This document shows positions 8,444 through 17,066 of a DNA stretch of 54,296 nucleotides, in pieces (position 1 is the stretch's first letter; the number at the start of each line of letters is the position of its first letter). A program made the position numbers and the translations under genes. Below the pieces are notes generated by a model, which saw only the letters and a list, made by a program, of their open reading frames with translations, ran no database searches and was not told where the DNA came from. This DNA comes from Flavobacteriales bacterium (lineage in GTDB: Bacteria > Bacteroidota > Bacteroidia > Flavobacteriales_D > Crocinitomicaceae). The DNA lies in NCBI GenBank assembly GCA_947475275.1, contig CANJNE010000006.1, forward strand, positions 1 through 54,296, written 5' to 3'.

Positions 8444-8506
8444 GTTTCTTAATCTTATATTTTTATTATTCTTGAATCAAATTATAATGAACAGTTAATA
8501 TAAAGA

Positions 8507-10180
8507 ATGGATAATTGCTTTTTTGAATTTGAAAATGTTTTTGAATTTTCAAATATTCCAGAAGCAATTAATTTTCCTTTTTATTATGAACCTCATACAA
8601 TTGCCAAAATTGCAGCTGAAACTTTACAAGCACAACTCAGAGCTGAATTCAAAAATTTGGATCACAATTTCGGTTTAAACAACGGTATTCAAGGAAACCC
8701 TATTGGTAAAATGTTTGGCGTACTTGTAGTTCAAAATCTGCAAGGCAAACTTGGTTATATTAGAGCCTTCTCAGGTAAACTTGGAAATAGCAATCATCAT
8801 GAAGGCTTTGTTCCCCCAGTTTTTGATATTCTTACTAAGAATAGTTTTTTCTTAAAAGAAGAAAGTATTTTAAATCAACTGAATGCAAGAATTGAGGAAC
8901 TGGAAAATCATAAAGATTATATCAAAATTCTAAATGAATTACAGCAACTTAAAGTTGATTTTGAAAAAATATTAAATCTCAAAAAAACGGAGATCAAGAT
9001 AAATAAAGAGATTCGCTCAGCAATACGTATTCAACGCTTAAATACCTCAAATATTGACCCAATAAATTTCAATGAACTCAATGAACAAAGTCGCCAAGAA
9101 CAACTTGAATTGAAGCGTTTAAAGAAAAACTTTGAAATAAAAAAATCCTTATTTGAAGATGAAATTCAAATTTGGGTCAACAATATTAACCAACACAAAA
9201 AAGAGAGAAAAGAGCGCTCCTCGCAGCTTCAAAAGAAACTTTTTGATTCTTACTTTTTTCTTAATGCAATGGGTGAGGATAAAAGTTTATTAACCATTTT
9301 TTTAGCTAATAAAGTTCAAATTCCTCCGGCAGGTGCTGGTGAATGTGCGGCACCCAAATTGTTTCAATACGCCTACAAAAAAAACTACAAACCAATTGCT
9401 TTAGCTGAGTTTTGGTGGGGCGCCTCTCCCCTTTCAGAAATCCGAAAGCATGGCCAGTATTACCCAGCATGTCGGGGAAAATGTGAACCTATTTTGAACC
9501 ATATGCTTGAGGGTTTAAATGTTGACCCCAATCCTTTCATACAACAACAAGAAAATTATCCTGAAATTGAAATAATCTATGAAGATGCCGATATCGTTAT
9601 AGTTAACAAACCTCACGAGTTCCTTTCTGTTCCGGGTAAGGTTTCACAATTTTCTATTTTCAGTTATGTCCAAAAGAAATACCCTAATGCCACGGGCCCT
9701 TTAATCGTTCATAGACTTGACATGTCCACTTCGGGCATCATGATTTTAGCATTAAACAAAGAATCACACAAAAATCTTCAGCACCAGTTTCTTAAACGCA
9801 AGATTCAAAAGAAATATATTGCTATTCTAGATGGAATATTGAAAGAAGAAAAAGGAATGATTGACTTACCTTTGAGGCTGGACATAGATGACCGCCCTAG
9901 GCAAATGGTTTGTCATGAATACGGAAAAAAATCCATAACCTTGTTTGAAGTTCTTGAAAGAAAGGAGAATTTTACAAGAATTTCATTTGTTCCTGTCACT
10001 GGACGTACGCATCAACTTCGCGTTCATGCAGCTCATATCAAAGGTTTAAATATAGCTATCAAGGGCGATGATTTGTACGGGTCAAAGGATGATAGACTTT
10101 ATTTACATGCTGCCGAAATATCCTTTAAACACCCTAAAAATAAAACCATGTTGCATTTTGAATGCAATCCTAATTTTTAA
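8507..10180 (+). CDS. RluA-family pseudouridine synthase with long N-terminal extension
   Basis: The C-terminal 210 residues are a RluA-type pseudouridine synthase, which isomerises uridine in rRNA or tRNA. The catalytic motif HRLDMSTSG begins at residue 402, with Asp405 as nucleophile, and GRTHQLRVH follows. The first 340 residues are not part of the standard enzyme. They start with a globular piece, continue as a charged probable coiled coil (about 120-250), and end with a Cys-rich block (PPAGAGECAAPK, later YYPACRGKCEP). Longer pseudouridine synthases of this kind exist in other bacteria, but the extension's role is unknown to me. TrmH follows 10 nt downstream, so the pair is an RNA-modification unit. 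Confidence 0.88.
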   Translation: MDNCFFEFENVFEFSNIPEAINFPFYYEPHTIAKIAAETLQAQLRAEFKNLDHNFGLNNGIQGNPIGKMFGVLVVQNLQGKLGYIRAFSGKLGNSNHHEGFVPPVFDILTKNSFFLKEESILNQLNARIEELENHKDYIKILNELQQLKVDFEKILNLKKTEIKINKEIRSAIRIQRLNTSNIDPINFNELNEQSRQEQLELKRLKKNFEIKKSLFEDEIQIWVNNINQHKKERKERSSQLQKKLFDSYFFLNAMGEDKSLLTIFLANKVQIPPAGAGECAAPKLFQYAYKKNYKPIALAEFWWGASPLSEIRKHGQYYPACRGKCEPILNHMLEGLNVDPNPFIQQQENYPEIEIIYEDADIVIVNKPHEFLSVPGKVSQFSIFSYVQKKYPNATGPLIVHRLDMSTSGIMILALNKESHKNLQHQFLKRKIQKKYIAILDGILKEEKGMIDLPLRLDIDDRPRQMVCHEYGKKSITLFEVLERKENFTRISFVPVTGRTHQLRVHAAHIKGLNIAIKGDDLYGSKDDRLYLHAAEISFKHPKNKTMLHFECNPNF

Positions 10181-10190
10181 ATTCAAGGCA

Positions 10191-10862
10191 ATGTCAGATT
10201 TAATAGTTTTAGAAGAATTCTACAAAATTATCACACCAAATAAGCAAGAAATGTTTGACCGCTTAGCGGCGGAGCGAACCAAACACATGACTGTCGTGAT
10301 GGAAAACGTATATCAAGAACACAACGCATCAGCAATTATTAGAACTTGTGATTGTTTTGGTATTCAAGAATTGCATGTTGTTGAAAAGGACAATCAATAC
10401 AAAGTTCAACGAGATATTGCACTTGGAGCTGGAAGATGGGTTGACATGTACAATTACAATTTGGGAGAAAATCCTGAAAATGATTGCATTCGAAAATTAA
10501 AAAACCAAGGATACCGAATTGTGGCAACTTCTCCTCATACTGATGGTTATACGCTTAGTGAATTGCCAGTAGACAAACCTTTTGCACTTGTATTTGGAAC
10601 CGAGAGGCGCGGTATTTCTGAAGAAATAAAGGATTTAGCCGATGATTTTGTAAGGATTCCAATGTATGGTTTTACAGAAAGTTTTAATGTATCGGTGTCT
10701 GTTGCCCTTGCACTTCAAATGCTGCGCTACAGACTTGAAATGAGCCAATTAGATTGGAAACTTTCACGAGAAGAACAAACTTTATTAAAAATAAAATGGT
10801 GCACAAAAATTTTAAATGGCGGTTCTGAACTAGAAAAACACTTTAGAATTAAACGTTCATAA
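10191..10862 (+). CDS. trmH: TrmH-type tRNA 2'-O-ribose methyltransferase (SpoU family)
   Basis: The ORF track starts at 10068 inside the previous gene. The proper start is the ATG at 10191 (MSDLIVLEEFYKIITP), giving 223 aa. All SpoU/SPOUT knot motifs are present: NASAIIRTCDCFG (motif 1 with the key Asn and Arg), LVFGTERRGIS (motif 2) and IPMYGFTESFNVSVSVALAL (motif 3). The C-terminal extension after the knot suits TrmH, which methylates Gm18 of tRNA, better than RlmB. Activity on tRNA is inferred. It is probably cotranscribed with the pseudouridine synthase. Confidence 0.88.
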   Translation: MSDLIVLEEFYKIITPNKQEMFDRLAAERTKHMTVVMENVYQEHNASAIIRTCDCFGIQELHVVEKDNQYKVQRDIALGAGRWVDMYNYNLGENPENDCIRKLKNQGYRIVATSPHTDGYTLSELPVDKPFALVFGTERRGISEEIKDLADDFVRIPMYGFTESFNVSVSVALALQMLRYRLEMSQLDWKLSREEQTLLKIKWCTKILNGGSELEKHFRIKRS

Positions 10863-10879
10863 TATTCAACTTATTTGAA

Positions 10880-10887
10880 TAATTTTG
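10880..10887 (+). promoter_or_regulatory. Candidate -7 box before the 387-aa secreted protein gene
   Basis: TAATTTTG matches TAnnTTTG 17 nt before the ATG at 10905. The -33 position has only TTC (10856-10858, spacer 21). The box overlaps a short AT inverted repeat (TATTCAA-cttat-TTGAATA, 10863-10881) at the end of trmH. Confidence 0.35.
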
Positions 10888-10904
10888 ATTGAAAGTAAAA
10901 AACC

Positions 10905-12068
10905 ATGAAAAACCAGCATTTAAAACTACTATTTACATTAATAATATTTTCATTCGCATTGAACGGCTACAGTCAATTAGAAATCCCATTAATTAGTCAA
11001 AGAAATAAATGTAAGGCGTTTGATGAGATTCAATATGAAGAAAAAAACCAAATTGATGATGCCATTATTGATGGATTTATAGAGAATGAATATAGCGGTT
11101 CGATTGAAGCGTTGAAGGCAATTTTAGATGAAAGTAAAAAACCACTAAGCTCGAAAGGTAAATTGTATGCTTTAGATAAAATCATTGATACTTACGTATG
11201 TGATATTGAAATGGATGACTCATGTATCTATAATTTAAGTAAAGTGGATTATGGCTTTATATTCGTTGAGGATGAGGAATATACTAAGGCTGAACGAGAA
11301 ACATACAGCATAAGAATTTCAAAGGCAGCCCAGGGCTATGAGGTTATTAACAATTATTTTGAGGAGGCCATTGGAATTGCAGACATTGAAAGCACAGAAT
11401 ACTTCAAAAAGAAAAGATTGTACTACACAGTTCAATCAAGTTTATTAGATGAACAATATACTTTTAATTTTCTAGATGAATACAAAAATGGAAACTATTG
11501 GGAACTCGAAAACCTAAACGAAATCATAGGTAAAGGTGAATCAAAAGGACTTGATATGCAAGCATTTAAACAAGTGAATGAAGATTACAAGGCTACCGAT
11601 TATGAACCATATCCAGAATTTATGGGACTAAATATTGGCTTATCTTCATTTTATGGAAGGGATTTGTGGCTTGGTGCTGAAATTAGCAGCGACTTTGTCC
11701 AATTTGCAAATCCCTTTAAATTATTCGATCCTGTTTCTTCTAATTCAGCATTTAGAATTTCTTCACTAGCAATTGGATATCATAAAAACATTCAAACTAA
11801 CGACAACGACATTTCATTAAATTCCTTGAGACTCACATCTGTTCTTTTTTTCAATTTAACCCCAGCTCAATTCGGATTTAAATGGGGTCCATCATTTGCA
11901 AACGACAAGACTTATTGGTATTACCGTCCTGAAATTGGATTTACATATGGAATTTTCACAGTCAGTTACGGCTACAACTTAATGTTTAATAAGAATGTTA
12001 GAGAATTGACAGATAAAAGTGTAATCAATTTCAAAATTTCTTATCCTATAATTAAATTAAGTCGCTAG
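10905..12068 (+). CDS. Secreted/outer-membrane protein of unknown function (387 aa)
   Basis: I do not recognise the family. Residues 1-24 form a signal peptide ending in NGYSQ. The next 200 residues are acidic and mostly helical, with repeated Tyr and Glu. From about residue 235 the pattern becomes alternating strands (GLNIGLSSFYGRDLWLGAEI, then TYGIFTVSYGYNLMF), which resembles a small outer-membrane beta-barrel or a piece of one. The protein ends in a strand-like IKLSR. No T9SS domain is present. It is monocistronic: it has its own -7 box, and a weak hairpin follows. Confidence 0.65.
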   Translation: MKNQHLKLLFTLIIFSFALNGYSQLEIPLISQRNKCKAFDEIQYEEKNQIDDAIIDGFIENEYSGSIEALKAILDESKKPLSSKGKLYALDKIIDTYVCDIEMDDSCIYNLSKVDYGFIFVEDEEYTKAERETYSIRISKAAQGYEVINNYFEEAIGIADIESTEYFKKKRLYYTVQSSLLDEQYTFNFLDEYKNGNYWELENLNEIIGKGESKGLDMQAFKQVNEDYKATDYEPYPEFMGLNIGLSSFYGRDLWLGAEISSDFVQFANPFKLFDPVSSNSAFRISSLAIGYHKNIQTNDNDISLNSLRLTSVLFFNLTPAQFGFKWGPSFANDKTYWYYRPEIGFTYGIFTVSYGYNLMFNKNVRELTDKSVINFKISYPIIKLSR

Positions 12069-12094
12069 TTTTTAATTTCAATAAATTTCTATTC

Positions 12095-12113
12095 AAAAAA
12101 AGAAAGCTTTTTT
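12095..12113 (+). terminator. Weak A/T hairpin, possible terminator
   Basis: The sequence AAAAAAG-AAAG-CTTTTTT can fold into a 7-bp stem, and the T-rich arm doubles as the U-tract. The stem has only one G-C pair, so termination would be inefficient. Confidence 0.3.
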
Positions 12114-12171
12114 GCAAAAAACCTAAGAAAAATTATTACTATTGTATAGAAATTTGAACGCTATTTAGAAT

Positions 12172-12411
12172 ATGGGAAAAGGAGACAAAAAGACCGCTAA
12201 AGGAAAAAGAACCATGGGTTCTTATGGCAATAGCCGTAAAAAGAAAACTGCTTCGCCTGCAATTAAACCTGCTGTGAAGAAAGAGGCTAAGTCAGATAAA
12301 TCAGAAGAAAAGGTTAAGAAAACAGCCGCTAAGAAGGAAACAACAAAAGCTGCAGCAGAAAAGAAACCTGCTACAAAGAAAGTCGCAACCGAAAAGAAAA
12401 CATCAAAGTAA
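12172..12411 (+). CDS. Ribosomal protein THX-like, with long Lys/Ala-rich tail
   Basis: The N-terminus MGKGDKKTAKGKRTMGSYGN matches the conserved MGKGDKKTxxGK...GxYG core of the small 30S protein THX (bTHX), which stabilises the 16S rRNA head in Thermus and occurs widely in Bacteroidota. The remaining 55 residues are almost entirely Lys, Ala, Glu and Thr (KKETTKAAAEKKPATKK), like a histone H1 tail. The total of 79 aa is long for THX. It is a single-gene unit closed by a clear terminator. The tail could bind RNA or DNA. Translation of the full tail is likely because the frame runs unbroken to the terminator. Confidence 0.82.
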   Translation: MGKGDKKTAKGKRTMGSYGNSRKKKTASPAIKPAVKKEAKSDKSEEKVKKTAAKKETTKAAAEKKPATKKVATEKKTSK

Positions 12412-12425
12412 TAAGTCGAATAATT

Positions 12426-12453
12426 AAAAGCTGTCCTTGACAGCTTTTTTTAT
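12426..12453 (+). terminator. Rho-independent terminator after THX gene
   Basis: AAAAGCTGTC (12426-12435) pairs with GACAGCTTTT (12439-12448) around a CTT loop, then TTTT. The 10-bp perfect stem and T-run start 15 nt after the stop codon. Confidence 0.88.
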
Positions 12454-12513
12454 GAAGTATTTCTTTCGAGATAACTATTTATATATCAACTTTTTGTTCA
12501 AATAATTTGAATC

Positions 12514-13581
12514 ATGAAACATAATTTTGGAGCAGGTCCTTGCATTCTTCCTCAAGAAGTTTTTAAAGAAGCAGCAGAGGCCGTATTAAATTTTAATGGC
12601 CTTTCTATTTTGGAGGTTTCTCACAGACATAAAGATTTTGTCGCAGTGATGGATGAAGCTTTGGACTTGGTAAAAAAATCCCTGAATGTTCCGAATGGCT
12701 ATTCTGTAACCTTCCTTCAAGGAGGCGCAACCCTTGGTTTTACCATTGCCGCATTAAACATGATGCGTGAGCACAAAAAAGCTGCATACATTAATACAGG
12801 AACTTGGGCATCGGGCGCGATAAAAGAAGCAAAAAAAGTGGGTGTATCCGTTGATGTCGTGGCATCTTCTGAGGATAAAAACTTCACCTATATACCCAAA
12901 TCCTTCAAAGTATCGGATGATGCAGACTACTTGCATTTCACCTCAAACAATACCATTTATGGTACGCAATTCAAAAAATTTCCTAAAACCGAAATACCCT
13001 TGGTTTGCGACATGTCGTCTGATATTTTTTCCAAAGTCATTTCGGTTGAAGATTTTGATTTAATCTATGCTGGGGCTCAAAAAAATCTTGGTCCAGCTGG
13101 CGCCACACTCTATATCGTTAAAGATGAAGTATTGGGCAAATCTACATCTCCTTTTATGCCAACATACCTTGATTTGAAACAACAAGTCGAAAAAGAATCT
13201 ATGCTCAATACCCCCCCGGTTTTCTCTGTTTACGTTTCAATGTTGAACTTAAGACATCTTTTAAAAAATGGAGGAGTTGAAGCTCAAGAAAAAAAGAATA
13301 TCGCCAAAGCAGCATTGCTTTACAATGAGATAGATTCAAATTCATTATTTACAACAGTCGTAGCAAAAGAAGACCGTTCAGACATGAATGTTACTTTTCA
13401 ACTTAAAGATGAAAGTTTACAAACTGAATTCGATGTAATGTGGAAAGCAGCCGAAATAGTTGGATTACCAGGTCACAGATCTACTGGCGGTTACAGAGCT
13501 TCCCTCTACAATGCATTACCTATTGAAAGTGTTCAAGTACTTGTCGATGTAATGAAAGAATTCACCAGAATCAAAGGATAA
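12514..13581 (+). CDS. serC: Phosphoserine aminotransferase
   Basis: SerC converts 3-phosphohydroxypyruvate and glutamate to 3-phosphoserine in the cytosol and also serves pyridoxine synthesis in many bacteria. The 355-aa protein has the family N-terminus HNFGAGPCILP, the phosphate/PLP-binding FLQGGAT, the PLP lysine in YAGAQKNLGPAG, and the terminal GHRSTGGYRASLYNALP substrate-binding motif. Its length is normal. It heads a tightly packed operon with serA 18 nt downstream. I see no riboswitch in the 60 nt between the THX terminator and its ATG. Confidence 0.95.
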   Translation: MKHNFGAGPCILPQEVFKEAAEAVLNFNGLSILEVSHRHKDFVAVMDEALDLVKKSLNVPNGYSVTFLQGGATLGFTIAALNMMREHKKAAYINTGTWASGAIKEAKKVGVSVDVVASSEDKNFTYIPKSFKVSDDADYLHFTSNNTIYGTQFKKFPKTEIPLVCDMSSDIFSKVISVEDFDLIYAGAQKNLGPAGATLYIVKDEVLGKSTSPFMPTYLDLKQQVEKESMLNTPPVFSVYVSMLNLRHLLKNGGVEAQEKKNIAKAALLYNEIDSNSLFTTVVAKEDRSDMNVTFQLKDESLQTEFDVMWKAAEIVGLPGHRSTGGYRASLYNALPIESVQVLVDVMKEFTRIKG

Positions 13582-13599
13582 TATTTTAGAATTTACTAC

Positions 13600-14550
13600 A
13601 TGAAAATACTCGCTAATGATGGGATTTCTCAAAAAGGGAAAGAGCTTTTAGAAAAATCAGGATTTGAAGTTATAACAGATAAAGTATCACAAGAAGGTCT
13701 GGCAGAAGAAATTAATAATCAAGGTATTGAAATGGTCTTGGTTAGAAGCGCTACGACCGTGCGTCAGGAAGTTATTGATGCTTGTCCTGGAATAAAATTA
13801 ATCGGAAGAGGTGGTGTTGGAATGGATAATATTGATGTTGCTTATGCGCGTTCAAAAGGTATTCACGTTATCAATACTCCAGCGTCATCTTCACAATCCG
13901 TTGCTGAATTGGTAATGGGGCATCTTTTTGCTATTTCTCGTTTTCTGAATGATTCCTACAAAAACTTGGAAAAGGGAGATTTCTCAATCCTCAAAAAAAA
14001 CTATGGCAAAGGTGTTGAACTTAGAGGTAAAACGCTCGGAATCATTGGTTTTGGAAGAATTGGACAAAGTTTGGCTTCCTATGCAATTGGTTGCGGAATG
14101 AACGTTGTCGCAGTTAGTAAAGAAGAAACTCCTTGTGAAATTGAAATTCCTTTAGGCAACTTGGGTTCAACGAAAGTTACCATTCATCCAACAACAAATC
14201 TTAATGATGCACTTTCTAAAATGGATTACATTTCAATACATGTCCCGAAACAGGATGATGGAAGTGCTGTACTAGGTTCCCATGAGCTCACCCTGATGAA
14301 AAAAGGTGTACGTATTGTAAATGCAGCAAGAGGTGGTGTCATTGATGAAATCGCCTTACTTGAGGCTTTGAATAATGGAACGGTTGCAGCAGCAGGTTTA
14401 GATGTATTTGAAAATGAACCTAATCCTCGAAAAGAATTACTGGCACATCCACTTATTGCTTGCACACCACATATTGGAGCAGCTACATTGGAAGCTCAGG
14501 ACAGAATTGGAGAAGAATTAGCCGAAACAATAATAGGACTTTTCTCTTAA
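13600..14550 (+). CDS. serA: D-3-phosphoglycerate dehydrogenase (short form)
   Basis: This 316-aa D-2-hydroxyacid dehydrogenase oxidises 3-phosphoglycerate with NAD+ at the entry to serine synthesis. The motifs are GRGGVGMDNID, the NAD-binding GFGRIGQSLA, the catalytic Arg in NAARGGVID, Glu in LDVFENEP and His in TPHIGAAT. The protein ends straight after the catalytic domain, with no ACT or intervening regulatory domain. Feedback control by serine of the E. coli type is therefore unlikely. Its position after serC strongly supports the SerA assignment over other family members. Confidence 0.9.
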   Translation: MKILANDGISQKGKELLEKSGFEVITDKVSQEGLAEEINNQGIEMVLVRSATTVRQEVIDACPGIKLIGRGGVGMDNIDVAYARSKGIHVINTPASSSQSVAELVMGHLFAISRFLNDSYKNLEKGDFSILKKNYGKGVELRGKTLGIIGFGRIGQSLASYAIGCGMNVVAVSKEETPCEIEIPLGNLGSTKVTIHPTTNLNDALSKMDYISIHVPKQDDGSAVLGSHELTLMKKGVRIVNAARGGVIDEIALLEALNNGTVAAAGLDVFENEPNPRKELLAHPLIACTPHIGAATLEAQDRIGEELAETIIGLFS

Positions 14551-14554
14551 TCCA

Positions 14555-15790
14555 ATGACGAAGATAACTCCTTTTAGGGCTTTACGCCCTGTTCGCGACA
14601 AAGTACACCTTGTCGCAACGCGACCTTATTACACCTATAAAAAAAACGTTTTAAAAGCCAAATTAGAAGATAATCCATTTACCTTTTTGAGAATAATAAA
14701 TCCCGAATTTGATTCTTTAAAAAAAACCGCACCCAATTCAAAAGAAAGATTCAATTTGGTAAAAGAAAAATATCAGGAATTTATTAATGATGGAATTTTG
14801 TTTTTTGATCAAAAGCCAGGAATTTATATTTATAGACAAACAAAAAACGGGCACCCATTCACGGGAATTATTGCTGGTGCTAGCATTGACGAATATAACA
14901 ATGATAAAATCAAGAAGCATGAAGCTACACTGACTTCTCGTGAAAATATGTTCACCGATTATCTTGACATTGTGGGATACAATGCAGAACCTGTGCTCCT
15001 ATCCTATCCGCACAGCAGTGAAATCGACGAAATACTTGCGTCTTGTACGCTAGACAGACCTGAATACGAGTTTACAACAACCGACAGGGTTAAACATGAA
15101 TTATGGCTGGTTAGTCTAAACAATGAGAACCACTTGATTCAAGCTTTCAGTAAAATAGATGCAACATATATCGCAGATGGCCATCACAGATCGGCATCAT
15201 CGTCACGACTTTTGGAAAGAAGAAAAATTCATGGTTCTACTCCTTTTGCTAATGAAAAGAACTTTTTAGCTTATTTTATTGATGAAAATAAGTTGAAAAT
15301 ACTGGCATACAATCGATTAGTAAAAACACTCAATGGTTGTAGCCAGGAAGATTTTTTAAATCAACTGAAAGATAATTTTGAAGTTATTCACCTGAAGACC
15401 TTCGAAAAACCAAGTAAAGAACATGAAATTACAATATGCTTGAAAGGTAATTGGTTCAAAGTAAATTGCAAGGATTCCATAATTGATGTAAAACATCCTG
15501 TCAAATCACTTGATGCAGAAATTTTAACACAATATATTCTCGATCCTATTTTAGGAATTAAAGATCTAAAAACAGATAGCAATATCGAATTCTTCAGTGA
15601 GATTGAACCTGTAGAATCAATCGAGAAACAAATTGTTGAAGGTAAATATGAAATGGCTTTCTTTTTGTTCCCGTGTAATGTAGAGCAGGTGAAAAAGGTT
15701 GCAGACAATCACATGATTATGCCCCCAAAATCAACTTGGGTGGAACCTAAAATGAGAAGTGGATTAACCATTTATCCAATTAATGAATAA
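14555..15790 (+). CDS. DUF1015-family protein with DGHHR motif, serine-operon member
   Basis: This 411-aa cytosolic protein belongs to DUF1015. The N-terminus PFRALRPVRDKV, the KKHEATL segment (120-126) and the invariant ADGHHR (207-212) are the family signatures. The DGHHR motif resembles the phosphate-binding (D)GxHR loop of ParB/sulfiredoxin-fold enzymes, a fold that includes free-serine kinases (SerK, SbnI); this parallel is my inference. It starts 4 nt after serA and overlaps the PLPBP gene by one base, so it is firmly in the serine operon. No serB is present in the window. The biochemical role is unproven. Confidence 0.88.
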   Translation: MTKITPFRALRPVRDKVHLVATRPYYTYKKNVLKAKLEDNPFTFLRIINPEFDSLKKTAPNSKERFNLVKEKYQEFINDGILFFDQKPGIYIYRQTKNGHPFTGIIAGASIDEYNNDKIKKHEATLTSRENMFTDYLDIVGYNAEPVLLSYPHSSEIDEILASCTLDRPEYEFTTTDRVKHELWLVSLNNENHLIQAFSKIDATYIADGHHRSASSSRLLERRKIHGSTPFANEKNFLAYFIDENKLKILAYNRLVKTLNGCSQEDFLNQLKDNFEVIHLKTFEKPSKEHEITICLKGNWFKVNCKDSIIDVKHPVKSLDAEILTQYILDPILGIKDLKTDSNIEFFSEIEPVESIEKQIVEGKYEMAFFLFPCNVEQVKKVADNHMIMPPKSTWVEPKMRSGLTIYPINE

Positions 15791-16449
15791 TGCTTAAAAA
15801 TCGTCTTAAAGAAATAAAGAACGAATTGTCGCAAAATATTACACTTGTTGCAGTATCTAAAACTAAACCTATTGAAGCAATTTCTGAAACCTATGACGCC
15901 GGTCAAAGAGATTTTGGTGAAAATAAGGTTCAAGAATTGGTCGATAAGTATGAGAAATTACCAAAAGACATCAATTGGCACATGATTGGTCATTTACAGA
16001 CCAATAAAATAAAATATATCGCACCTTTTATTCATCTCATTCATGGTGTTGACAGCGTTAAATTACTAACAGAAATTGATAAAATCGGGAAAAAAATCAA
16101 CCGCAGAATTCCTTGTTTATTGCAATTTCACATTGCTCAAGAAGAAACAAAATTCGGTTTCGACTGGGATGAAATCTTAGCACTCTTGAAAAGTGAATCT
16201 TACCAAAATTTATCTTCTATTGATATTAAAGGTGTGATGGGTATGGCATCATTCACTGAGAATAAAGACCAAATTAGAAAAGAATTCTCAGCACTAAAAA
16301 CAATTTTTGATAACTTGAAGCAGCATTACTTCATGAATCACGAAGCCTTTAAAATTATTTCAATGGGAATGAGCAATGATTACAAAATCGCAATAGAAGA
16401 AGGAAGTAACATGGTTCGAATTGGAAGCTCAATATTTGGTTCAAGATGA
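15790..16449 (+). CDS. YggS/PLPBP-family pyridoxal phosphate homeostasis protein
   Basis: This 219-aa single-domain alanine-racemase-like TIM barrel binds PLP without known enzymatic activity and buffers cellular vitamin B6. The PLP lysine lies in LVAVSKTKP near the start. Other family motifs are DFGENKVQEL, WHMIGHLQTNK and the terminal SMGMSNDYKIAIEEGSNMVR followed by RIGSSIFG. The start overlaps the DUF1015 stop by one base (TAATG). Its presence beside serC, a PLP enzyme, fits a shared cofactor role. The next gene overlaps by ATGA. Confidence 0.93.
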   Translation: MLKNRLKEIKNELSQNITLVAVSKTKPIEAISETYDAGQRDFGENKVQELVDKYEKLPKDINWHMIGHLQTNKIKYIAPFIHLIHGVDSVKLLTEIDKIGKKINRRIPCLLQFHIAQEETKFGFDWDEILALLKSESYQNLSSIDIKGVMGMASFTENKDQIRKEFSALKTIFDNLKQHYFMNHEAFKIISMGMSNDYKIAIEEGSNMVRIGSSIFGSR

Positions 16450-17063
16450 AAACGTTAATTTATTGTATTTCATTATTTTACACATCAATATACTGGTCAC
16501 AAACAGAAGAATTAAACTATAATGATAGCATTTTAAATTTGCGAATTCTTCATGCAGCTGAACTCATTGATTCAACAAGTGGTGTTTTAAGTTCAGAAGA
16601 AATAAAAACCTTTCAAGGCCTATCTTACTTTGAAGTTGATACGAATTTTAGAATTTCAGGAACATTTATAAAATCAAAAGGTAAAAAATTCCAGATGCCA
16701 ACTTCAACAACTCGTTTACCTTGGTACAGACGATACGGCTTTGTTTGCTTTGAATACAATGGAGTTAAAGATACCTTAACGGTTTACCAAAATCTAGAAC
16801 TTAAATTGGATAAGGATTTTAAAGATTATTTATTTATTCCATTTCGAGATGCCACCTGTAAAACAAATACTTATGGTGGTGGGAGATATCTCGATACTAA
16901 AATCCCCAAGAGCAATCAATTAATTTTAGACTTCAACCTTTCTTACAATCCCTATTGCGCCTATTCAATTCGCTACTCATGCCCTATTCCTCCGGAAGAA
17001 AATACTTTACCGTTTAAGATATTAGCAGGTGAAAAAGTTCCTGTGGGATATGAAAATCATTAG
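16446..17063 (+). CDS. DUF1684-family secreted protein
   Basis: This 205-aa protein starts with a signal-like hydrophobic stretch (LIYCISLFYTSIYWSQ). The family signature is clear in the C-terminal half: FIPFRDATCKTNTYGGGRYLD, then LILDFNLSYNPYCAYSIRYS and CPIPPEENTLPFKILAGE. Those blocks define DUF1684, a small beta-rich family common in Bacteroidota and Actinobacteria with no known activity. The three cysteines sit inside the conserved motifs. It overlaps the PLPBP gene by ATGA and precedes AMP nucleosidase by 3 nt. Transport outside the cytosol is inferred from the signal. Confidence 0.85.
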   Translation: MKTLIYCISLFYTSIYWSQTEELNYNDSILNLRILHAAELIDSTSGVLSSEEIKTFQGLSYFEVDTNFRISGTFIKSKGKKFQMPTSTTRLPWYRRYGFVCFEYNGVKDTLTVYQNLELKLDKDFKDYLFIPFRDATCKTNTYGGGRYLDTKIPKSNQLILDFNLSYNPYCAYSIRYSCPIPPEENTLPFKILAGEKVPVGYENH

Positions 17064-17066
17064 TTT

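Noticed and set aside
10068-10190. Upstream part of the 264-aa TrmH ORF
   Set aside because: It overlaps the end of the pseudouridine synthase in another frame, and the TrmH family N-terminus starts at the ATG at 10191.
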